32,203 nucleotides of DNA from Bacteroidales bacterium (lineage in GTDB: Bacteria > Bacteroidota > Bacteroidia > Bacteroidales > VadinHA17). Both the position numbers and the translations under genes were made by a program. The stretch is from assembly GCA_017882345.1 (NCBI GenBank), contig JADGPT010000010.1, forward strand, positions 1-32,203, given 5' to 3'. Shown one piece after another: positions 24,066 to 30,791 of this stretch; within the stretch, counting starts at the first letter, position 1; each line of letters starts with the position of its first letter. The notes below the pieces were generated by a model. It was not told where the DNA came from, did no database searches, and saw only the letters and a program-made list of their open reading frames with translations.

Positions 24066-24162
24066 AATTTAAATCAATTTAAAAGTTGTCCGGAATCAGC
24101 CTGTAAGTTGTAATGCTGAACATTCAAATCCTATATTTATAAGTTCATACACACTATTTTTG
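24066..24162 (+). promoter_or_regulatory. Operator-promoter block shared with 18723-18819
   Basis: It has TTTAAATCAA, AAAAGTTGTCC and AAGTTGT, with GTTGT at 24085-24089 and 24107-24111 (22-bp period), then 43 bp to the -7 box TATTTTTG (24155-24162), 26 bp before the ATG of the thioredoxin-like gene. Spacing is identical at every element to the block before the DUF2892 gene. Confidence 0.65.
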
Positions 24163-24188
24163 TATTGTAAATTTAAATATAAAAAGTC

Positions 24189-24545
24189 ATGTTGTATACA
24201 AATTTGAAACACATCGAATCAGCTTCTGATCATAAAAAAGCGATCAGCGAAAACGAAAATGTAATGGTAATCTGCGGGCGCATGGGTCCCATGTGTATTC
24301 CCGTTTACGGAATAGCCGAAGAAATTGAAGAAGAATATAAACATGTTAAGTTCTATGATATGGAGTTTGATAATCCTGAATCACATGTAATCCGCTCAAT
24401 TCCTGAAGTAGATGGTTTTATGGGAATTCCATTTACAATCTATTACAAAAACGGGAAGGTGGTAAAAGCTACTTCCAGCATCCAGAGTAAAGACCAGATA
24501 AAAGCAATACTGAACAAAGAATTTTCTGCAACAGTGCCGGTCTGA
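24189..24545 (+). CDS. Unusual thioredoxin-like protein
   Basis: 118 aa, cytosolic, with a thioredoxin-like fold pattern: VMVICGRMGPMCIPVYGIAE (25-44), then VKFYDMEFDNPE and the cis-proline loop FMGIPFTIYYKNGKVV. Where thioredoxin has WCGPCK, this protein has RMGPMC: the GP is kept, but the CxxC pair is replaced, with C36 just after it and C29 seven residues before. So it may use a C29/C36 pair or act through one thiol. It is controlled by the shared operator and followed by the remains of a true thioredoxin gene. Confidence 0.75.
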   Translation: MLYTNLKHIESASDHKKAISENENVMVICGRMGPMCIPVYGIAEEIEEEYKHVKFYDMEFDNPESHVIRSIPEVDGFMGIPFTIYYKNGKVVKATSSIQSKDQIKAILNKEFSATVPV

Positions 24546-24574
24546 ACAAATGAACACAAAATGAACGATCAAGC

Positions 24575-24721
24575 TGGTGCGCACCCTGCCGGATGATGGC
24601 TCCTGTTTTAAATGAAGTAGCAGCTGAACTTGGAGAACGTGTGAATGACAAGCTGGTCTGGAGACAGTCGGGTGTGGTTAGCAAAAATCAGTTGATCAAT
24701 GTTTTATTTCAAAATATTTAA
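24575..24721 (+). pseudogene. Thioredoxin gene remnant with internal deletion
   Basis: An open stretch of 48 codons reads WCAPCRMMAPVLNEVAAELG, then after ERVND jumps to KLVWRQSGVVSKNQLINVL and stops at TAA. The first part is the thioredoxin active site and following helix; the second is the standard C-terminal strand and helix. The middle (about 40 residues, including the cis-proline loop) and the N-terminal strand are gone, and there is a TGA upstream in frame with no start between. It cannot make an active thioredoxin. Confidence 0.8.
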
Positions 24722-24757
24722 AAGGTATCTTTAAAAAATAATTTCAAATGGATTACA

Positions 24758-25375
24758 ATGACAATAAATAAGTATCATTGGTACGATGGATGGTTTTACG
24801 ACATTGTTATTGCACCAAATCAGGATAAGCTATTTGGTCAAATTAAGAATCTGATTGAGCCAAACTCAAAAATTATTGATATTGGCTGTGGAACAGGACG
24901 TTTAGAATTTGCTCTTGCTGATAAATGCGAATCTGTTTTGGGGATAGACCTGTCGGAGAGGAATATAGAAAGGGCACATCTTACATTAACTAAGCATCCA
25001 AATGATAAAATATCGTTTCAGCATAACAATCTGAATGAAGTAATTAACGACGGAAAGAAACATTTTGATTACGCTATACTTACCTATGTTATCCATGAAG
25101 TTAATGAAGAAGAAAGAATAGATCTCCTGAATGAAATGGCCCGGGTTGCCGATAAAATTATCATCGGTGATTATCTTGTTCCAAAACCCAAAGGGTTTGG
25201 TAGCTATTTAAGTGAAGTAATAGAGTTTATTGCAGGTGATGAACATTATAGAAACTATAAAAGCTATGTGGCTAATGGAGGTATTTATCATTTGGCGAAT
25301 AAAGCCGGCTTAAGAATTATTAATGAAATATCGAATAACCCGTTAACAACTCATATAGTTTTATTAGCAAAATAG
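24758..25375 (+). CDS. Class I SAM-dependent methyltransferase
   Basis: 205 aa. The start MTINKYHWYDGWFYDIVIAP is followed by SKIIDIGCGTGRLEFAL (motif I, about 43-60), VLGIDLSERNIERA (motif II), FDYAILTYVIHEV (motif IV) and MARVADKIIIGDYLVPKP. Its substrate is unknown. It lies 46 bp before the YeeE/YedE transporter on the same strand, so both are likely on one transcript with the thioredoxin-like gene. Confidence 0.88.
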   Translation: MTINKYHWYDGWFYDIVIAPNQDKLFGQIKNLIEPNSKIIDIGCGTGRLEFALADKCESVLGIDLSERNIERAHLTLTKHPNDKISFQHNNLNEVINDGKKHFDYAILTYVIHEVNEEERIDLLNEMARVADKIIIGDYLVPKPKGFGSYLSEVIEFIAGDEHYRNYKSYVANGGIYHLANKAGLRIINEISNNPLTTHIVLLAK

Positions 25376-25421
25376 CATCTCAATAATTTTATTCTTTATT
25401 AACTTTTAAAAAATAAGTTAT

Positions 25422-26444
25422 ATGAATGTATTGATTTTAGTTTTGGGATTCTTGTTCGGTGCAATTCTGCAATATGCTAAACTTAACCGTTACAATGTAA
25501 TAAGTGGAATGGCAACACTTGAAAACTTTGCCGTTGCTAAAGCTATCGCGGTTGCAATAGGAGTAGGAGCAATGATTATAGCCATTGAAATCGGACTTGG
25601 ATTTGCTTCCTTTCATATAAAGCCATTTTTATTAGGAGGAATTGCTTTGGGTGGAATTATTTTTGGTGTTGGGATGGCAATTTTAGGATACTGTCCGGGA
25701 ACATTGGCTATTTCACTTGGTGAAGGTTCAGTAGATGCTCTGGTGGGAATAGCAGGCGCCCTGGTTGGTGGTTTTGTTTACACTATATTATTACCTTCAA
25801 TTCAAAATATTCTGGGTCCTGACCTGGGTAGTAATTCTTTATTTACCCTCACCGGGAATCACAGATTCATTTTTTATATTTTGGATATTATCATTGGTGC
25901 GGCATTTATCCTGGCAGCTTTTCGATTGAATAAAGTAGAAAACGCTCCGGATTACAAATGGTTATATTCAGGTATAGGATTAGCCATTTTAAATGCAGTA
26001 GTATTTCTTTCAGTTATTTCAAATCGTATAATAGGAGCATCTACCGCATATCCGTTTGTAGCTGACCTGATTACAGGCAATACCAGCAACAATTACTATT
26101 CAAAAATTCAGGAAGCCGGACGCTGGGAATTTGTGTTTTTAATTGGCGCTTTTATTTCCGGCTTTGTGATATCGATATTACGGAAAGAATTCAAAATCAC
26201 AATTATTCACAGTAACTGGAAAAAATATAAGGGTAATAATGTTTCAAAAAGACTCATCTGGTCATTCATTGGTGGATTTATCCTGATTTTTGGCGCAAGA
26301 ATGGCGGGTGGCTGCACAAGTGGTCACATACTTTCAGGAGGAATGCAGCTTTCAGTAAGCAGCCTGGTATTTGCTCTTTTCGTTTTTGCAGGATTACTTA
26401 TAACAGGAAAATATTTTTATAAGTCACATGCTGGAGTTTCTTAG
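25422..26444 (+). CDS. YeeE/YedE-family sulfur (thiosulfate-type) transporter
   Basis: 340 aa, about nine or ten membrane helices in two related halves. The conserved GYCPGT (C91, residues 89-94) and GGCTSGHILSGG (C298) motifs are present; in thiosulfate transporters of this family (TsuA) such cysteines pass the substrate along the pore. The first cysteine known from TsuA, near residue 22, is not evident (LNRYNVISG here). The protein sits in the inner membrane and probably imports thiosulfate or another sulfur species. It closes the rightward group of thioredoxin-like, methyltransferase and transporter genes. Confidence 0.92.
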   Translation: MNVLILVLGFLFGAILQYAKLNRYNVISGMATLENFAVAKAIAVAIGVGAMIIAIEIGLGFASFHIKPFLLGGIALGGIIFGVGMAILGYCPGTLAISLGEGSVDALVGIAGALVGGFVYTILLPSIQNILGPDLGSNSLFTLTGNHRFIFYILDIIIGAAFILAAFRLNKVENAPDYKWLYSGIGLAILNAVVFLSVISNRIIGASTAYPFVADLITGNTSNNYYSKIQEAGRWEFVFLIGAFISGFVISILRKEFKITIIHSNWKKYKGNNVSKRLIWSFIGGFILIFGARMAGGCTSGHILSGGMQLSVSSLVFALFVFAGLLITGKYFYKSHAGVS

Positions 26445-26492
26445 ATTGGTTGAGTATGTTTTCTGATAATAGCCAACTGTTTAATGAAATTA

Positions 26493-28886
26493 TCAATGGG
26501 TTAACTTTAGTTTTGCCCAATCGTTAAGAGTGAAACTGCAAACAGCAAAATAAAAAAGACTACTGACAGTTACAACGATTGGTAACGTTGTGAATCCGGG
26601 TAATCCCAGCAATATAATAGTGCAGGCCAGTATTATATCAGCTATTATTGCAAACAGTAAATTCTTACCAATAGGTTGTTTGTAAAATCGGATCGGTGTG
26701 CGTACAACAAATATATTGAAGATCCCGGCAAAGAACAGAGTTGCAAAACCAAATGAATGCAATTGTTTTAGGTCCGTAATCTCAAAATATTTCTTGCCGA
26801 TATAAAGCCATACCAATGCCTCTACAGTAAGCAACAATCCTAAAATAAAACCTTGTTTAACCAGGGGTTTTATATTCCAGGTTTCCGGTTTTTTTGACCA
26901 GCTTACGATATCGGTTGATAATGTAAGAGTTACGAAATCGATTATAAATAATAATAAAACCATATCAAATGCACCTACCACAAATTTCCCGGTTACAAGG
27001 TAAGCAACACATACAAACAGAACGGTGAACAAGGTTTTTGAAATTTTACTTACAACCCAATTGGTTATGCGATGATGTATTGTACGACCAACGGTTATAA
27101 GGTTAATAATGCTCTCTAGTCCTTCATGCAATAAAACTACACTGGCGGCTTGCTTGGCTGCATCAGTAGCTGATTTGACTGCAATCCCTACTTCAGCCTG
27201 TTTTAATGCTGGTGCATCGTTAACACCATCACCTGTCATACCTGTAATCTCTTTGTGCTGCTGTAAGGTTTTGACGATGGTAAATTTATCCTCGGGTAAC
27301 ACTTCTGCAAATCCGTTGTGGCCAATAATAATGGTATGACTGTCGCCACCATCTGGCCTTTCCCTTAACAATCCCGCAGGAACAATGTCATTCCCAATTC
27401 CTACCTGGGTAGCTATCTCTTTAGCAATCTGAAGTGCATCGCCTGTGAGCATTTTTATAGTTACTCCCAATTCCTTTATTCCGGCTATCATCTTCGAAGA
27501 ATCTTTTAGTGGTGGGTCGATGAGAGCCAAAATACCTGCAAAAGTTGTAATATTGTTTTTCTGAATAGCAACAGCAATTGTTTTATATCCCTTTGAAGCC
27601 CAGGTATCGACAGTCATATCAAGATCAGGTTGTTGCAGGTTACATAAACCTTTTATTGTATTATAGGCACCTTTCATTACTTTAAACTGGGTACCGTCTT
27701 TTTGTACAATCGCTTCGGTTCTTTTGATAACTGCTGAAAAAGGAATGAAGGTGATTTGCCTGTAACCTGAATTATCTATTTTATTTTCCTCTGCTTTTTG
27801 AAGAAATGCCATATCGATCGGATCATTATTTGCTGCTACAGAAGCCAGTACCCCATACCTTAAAATATCTTCAGGAGTAAAATTCTCTGTGGTTCTAATA
27901 TCCTGTACAGATAATTTATTTTGAGTAATTGTCCCTGTTTTGTCAATGCAGAGTGTTGTCATTGTTGCTGCATCTTCTGAGGCACTTAAACGGCTTACCA
28001 GAATACCTTTTGTAGCTAATTGCTGAGACCCTTTTGCCATACTTACAGTAAACATGGCTGGCATAGCCACTGGAACAGCTGTTACCAGTAAAATCAGCAC
28101 TAATGGGAGCATGGATAGAATGGTTTCCCCCCGCAATAAAGAAACAACAATAGTGATACCAACAAATACCAGAACAATTAAAAATAATATCTTCACCACA
28201 CTGGCTACAACTTCTTCCATATGAAGTCGTGGTTTGGCCATTTGCACCAATTGGATCGTTTTACCAAAAAATGTATTAATCCCTGTTGCTGTGACCACTG
28301 CATTGCACTCACCATTTTTAATGACTGATCCTGAGAATAACATGTCACCCTCTTTTTTGCTAAGAAGCATTGACTCTCCGGTAAGTGCTGATTGATCTGC
28401 TCCGGCTATTCCATTGATTATTTTAACATCAGCCGTAATGAAATCTCCGGTCCGTATTCGTATTATATCTCCTGGAACCAATTGGTTTCCGGTAACTTGT
28501 TCCCACTTATTGTTTCGAAGAACGCGTACAAGCACCTGCAAACTTTGCTTTAATGCAGCCACTGTTTTGGCGGCTTTACTTTCCTGTACAAAGCCAATAA
28601 TGGCATTGAACAACATTAACCCTCCGATTAAATATACGTCTACATATTTTTTGAGTAAAAAAGAAATAATAATAGTTAGTTCCAACATAATGGCTGTAAG
28701 TCCCCAAAAGTGTTTCAGAAACAACAGAACCATTCGTTGTTTTTTTTCAACAACTTCATTAAGACCATACCTGATTTGTCGTTCTTTTACATCTTTATCT
28801 GAAAGACCAGCTTCAGCCTGTACTTTAAAATCAGATAAAACATCCGATACTGTCATTGTTTCATATGGATTGACTCGATCTGGCAC
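26493..28886 (-). CDS. P3A-type ATPase, probable plasma-membrane proton pump
   Basis: 797 aa from a GTG start (28886); ATG at residue 11 (28856) is a possible alternative. Motifs: TGES (169-172), PVAMP in M4 (272-276), CIDKTGT with phosphorylated D315, MLTGDALQIAKE and MTGDGVNDAPAL (550-561). The N-terminal cation-ATPase domain and ten or so membrane helices are present. In M6, LFIIDFVTLTLSTD places Asp where plant and fungal H+-ATPases have the proton-binding Asp. Close similarity of the overall layout to the P3A group suggests ATP-driven proton export. There is no long C-terminal autoinhibitory tail. It ends 48 bp from the convergent YeeE gene. Confidence 0.92.
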   Translation of the reverse strand: MPDRVNPYETMTVSDVLSDFKVQAEAGLSDKDVKERQIRYGLNEVVEKKQRMVLLFLKHFWGLTAIMLELTIIISFLLKKYVDVYLIGGLMLFNAIIGFVQESKAAKTVAALKQSLQVLVRVLRNNKWEQVTGNQLVPGDIIRIRTGDFITADVKIINGIAGADQSALTGESMLLSKKEGDMLFSGSVIKNGECNAVVTATGINTFFGKTIQLVQMAKPRLHMEEVVASVVKILFLIVLVFVGITIVVSLLRGETILSMLPLVLILLVTAVPVAMPAMFTVSMAKGSQQLATKGILVSRLSASEDAATMTTLCIDKTGTITQNKLSVQDIRTTENFTPEDILRYGVLASVAANNDPIDMAFLQKAEENKIDNSGYRQITFIPFSAVIKRTEAIVQKDGTQFKVMKGAYNTIKGLCNLQQPDLDMTVDTWASKGYKTIAVAIQKNNITTFAGILALIDPPLKDSSKMIAGIKELGVTIKMLTGDALQIAKEIATQVGIGNDIVPAGLLRERPDGGDSHTIIIGHNGFAEVLPEDKFTIVKTLQQHKEITGMTGDGVNDAPALKQAEVGIAVKSATDAAKQAASVVLLHEGLESIINLITVGRTIHHRITNWVVSKISKTLFTVLFVCVAYLVTGKFVVGAFDMVLLLFIIDFVTLTLSTDIVSWSKKPETWNIKPLVKQGFILGLLLTVEALVWLYIGKKYFEITDLKQLHSFGFATLFFAGIFNIFVVRTPIRFYKQPIGKNLLFAIIADIILACTIILLGLPGFTTLPIVVTVSSLFYFAVCSFTLNDWAKLKLTH

Positions 28887-28936
28887 GGATTTTTTGTTCT
28901 AATAAAAAGTTGTACACACTTATGTGTAATGAGTTA

Positions 28937-30442
28937 TCAGGTTAATTTAAACCAGTCTGAATAAATGGATTTGTTCATTTCAGAGAATTTGCAGTGAGAG
29001 AATTCATTAGTATGGCGATCATAGCAGTAATCTTTTTTCCACACCTCTGCTTTTTCAACTGTTTGCCGTATAGCAGCTATAATAAATAATAACTCAGCAT
29101 TGGTCATAGTAGGATGAAGTGATAATCTTATCCAGCCAGGCTTCATTGAAAGGTCTCCGGCATCAATTTTATCTGTTATCTCTTTCGACATTTTAATATC
29201 AACGTCTAAAAGGAAATGACCATAGGTACCGGCACAGGAACATCCTCCTCTTACCTGTATCCCAAAATGGTCGTTAAGAAGACTTGTAAAAAGGTTGTGA
29301 TGTATATTATCAATATAAAATGAGAATACCCCGAGTCTTTCTGTTACATTGGGAGCAAGTATATGAAGTCCTTCTATAGAGGATAATTCATTGAATGCTA
29401 TGTCAATCAGTTCTTTCTCACGCAGTTTTATGTTTGAGGTGCCCATCTTTTCTTTTAGTGAGATAGCCAGGGCAGTTTTGATCCCCTGAAGAAATCCCGG
29501 AGTCCCTCCATCTTCTTTTACTTCAATATCGGTAATATAGCTGTAGCCACCCCATCTGTTTGTCCATTTTACAGTACCTCCTCCGGGGCTGTCAGGAATA
29601 TTATTTTTGTATAGTTCTTTGTTGAAAATCAGGACTCCTGCACTACCGGGACCCCCAAGGAACTTATGAGGGGAGAAAAAGATCGCGTCAAGTTGACGCA
29701 TTTTATCAGCAGGGTGCATATCAATATCGACATACGGAGCTGAGGCAGCAAAATCTACAAAACAATACCCATGATGCTCATGCATAATCTCTGCCAGTTC
29801 ATAGTATGGAGGGAAATAACCGGTTACATTGGAACAGGAAGAAAAAGATCCTATCAGTAATGGCCGGTCTTTATACTTAACTATCTCTTTGCGCAATGCA
29901 TCAGGATTAACCGTTAGATCAGAAGATGGTTCCAAAACAACAACATCAGCAAGGGTTTCAAACCAGGACGTATGATTCGAATGATGCTCTGTATGAGTTA
30001 AAAAAACAACCGGACGCTTAGCATTTGGTATGTCCTTACAGTTATTGTAATTTCCATTTGAATAAGAACAGTATTTAATGGCCTGTTCCGGAACTTTTAA
30101 TCCAAGTAGTCTCTGGAGTTTGGCAATTGCAGAGGTCATTCCTGTACCGGTAAAGATCAGAATATCATTATCATTGGCGTTAACATGCCGCTTGACAATT
30201 TTCTGCGCGAGATGATAGGCATCAGTCATTGCTTTCCCCGTAGCAGTAGAAACAGAATGGGTGTTGCCTACCATCGGGCCGATTTCTTCCGAAATCCGTT
30301 TTTCTATTTGTGAGTATAGTCTGCCGCTTGCTACCCAGTCTGCATAAATAAGTTTCCTTTTTCCGTCAGGTGTTTCAATTTCTGCATCAATACCAATGAT
30401 ATTCCGTCGATACTGGTCAAAATATATTTCAAGCTCGCTCAT
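28937..30442 (-). CDS. Class V aminotransferase, cysteine-desulfurase-like
   Basis: 501 aa, PLP-dependent. Visible are FTGTGMTSAIAKLQ (97-110), THTEHHSNHTSW (149-160), YCFVDFAASAP with D230, and the PLP-binding K260 in FFSPHKFLGGPG. Near the C-terminus, VRGGCSCAGTYG (398-408; C401, C403) is where cysteine desulfurases carry their catalytic Cys loop. It is longer than SufS/CsdA (about 400 aa) because of inserts and a C-terminal extension with YCYDRHTNEFSHCKF. A sulfur-releasing role is plausible given the neighbours, but the substrate is not shown. Confidence 0.88.
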   Translation of the reverse strand: MSELEIYFDQYRRNIIGIDAEIETPDGKRKLIYADWVASGRLYSQIEKRISEEIGPMVGNTHSVSTATGKAMTDAYHLAQKIVKRHVNANDNDILIFTGTGMTSAIAKLQRLLGLKVPEQAIKYCSYSNGNYNNCKDIPNAKRPVVFLTHTEHHSNHTSWFETLADVVVLEPSSDLTVNPDALRKEIVKYKDRPLLIGSFSSCSNVTGYFPPYYELAEIMHEHHGYCFVDFAASAPYVDIDMHPADKMRQLDAIFFSPHKFLGGPGSAGVLIFNKELYKNNIPDSPGGGTVKWTNRWGGYSYITDIEVKEDGGTPGFLQGIKTALAISLKEKMGTSNIKLREKELIDIAFNELSSIEGLHILAPNVTERLGVFSFYIDNIHHNLFTSLLNDHFGIQVRGGCSCAGTYGHFLLDVDIKMSKEITDKIDAGDLSMKPGWIRLSLHPTMTNAELLFIIAAIRQTVEKAEVWKKDYCYDRHTNEFSHCKFSEMNKSIYSDWFKLT

Positions 30443-30476
30443 TTACCGGACTATGATATTTCTTTTTATTAGTCTT

Positions 30477-30507
30477 CAAAATTAGGTTTAACTATTCATT
30501 TGTCAAA
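30477..30507 (-). promoter_or_regulatory. Promoter of the class V aminotransferase gene
   Basis: On the minus strand TTTG (30507-30504), a 19-bp spacer, then TAATTTTG (30484-30477): both Bacteroidota promoter boxes match fully with standard spacing. The ATG lies 34 bp downstream. This is the clearest promoter of the window. Confidence 0.7.
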
Positions 30508-30625
30508 ACAGGAAGAGATTTTACTTTAAAAACTCATAACGCTCGGTGAAGCATGTCTCGAAAACTCCTCTGTTTTAATCCCATTTAATAGGAATGTGGA
30601 TATTACCCGGGGCACCCTAAACTGG

Positions 30626-30644
30626 TTTGTGTAATTTATACAAA
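30626..30644. promoter_or_regulatory. Palindrome, candidate operator
   Basis: TTTGTGTAATTTATACAAA is a 19-bp inverted repeat with one mismatched pair, about 119 bp upstream of the molybdoenzyme -7 box. Its size fits a Crp/Fnr- or TetR-type dimer site. It has no T-run and so is not a terminator. Confidence 0.4.
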
Positions 30645-30669
30645 TTCTAAATAACTAGCATTTATCAGA

Positions 30670-30687
30670 CTGTTAATTATTTAACAG
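30670..30687. promoter_or_regulatory. Second palindrome, candidate operator
   Basis: CTGTTAA-TTAT-TTAACAG has perfect 7-bp arms with a 4-bp spacer, 75 bp upstream of the -7 box of the molybdoenzyme gene, a usual place for an activator. Confidence 0.4.
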
Positions 30688-30762
30688 AAGGTAGTTAATC
30701 TCTCTGCTTATCAATATATTTATTTATATAAATACGTGAATACAAGCTTAAAATTTTTTACC

Positions 30763-30770
30763 TAATTTTG
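30763..30770 (+). promoter_or_regulatory. -7 box of the molybdoenzyme gene
   Basis: TAATTTTG, a perfect TAnnTTTG, 21 bp before the ATG at 30792. No clear TTTG at -33, which fits an activator-dependent promoter. Confidence 0.55.
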
Positions 30771-30791
30771 GGATGTTATTATACTTAATGA

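Larger units (their letters stand above)
23834..24188. other. Divergent intergenic region between ETF-QO and thioredoxin-like genes
   Basis: 355 bp without genes. It holds a -7 box for the leftward ETF-QO gene (23929-23936) and the operator-promoter block (24066-24162) for the rightward thioredoxin-like gene. Between about 23940 and 24060 I see only AT-rich DNA. Confidence 0.6.
30443..30791. other. Divergent regulatory region before the molybdoenzyme gene
   Basis: 349 bp without genes between the leftward aminotransferase and the rightward molybdoenzyme gene. It contains the aminotransferase promoter (30477-30507), two palindromes (30626-30644, 30670-30687) and a -7 box for the molybdoenzyme gene (30763-30770). 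No hidden coding sequence is seen. Confidence 0.6.

Noticed and set aside
28414-28902. A 162-codon plus-strand frame opposite the P-type ATPase
   Set aside because: It is antisense to the well-conserved ATPase N-terminus and has no recognisable product.
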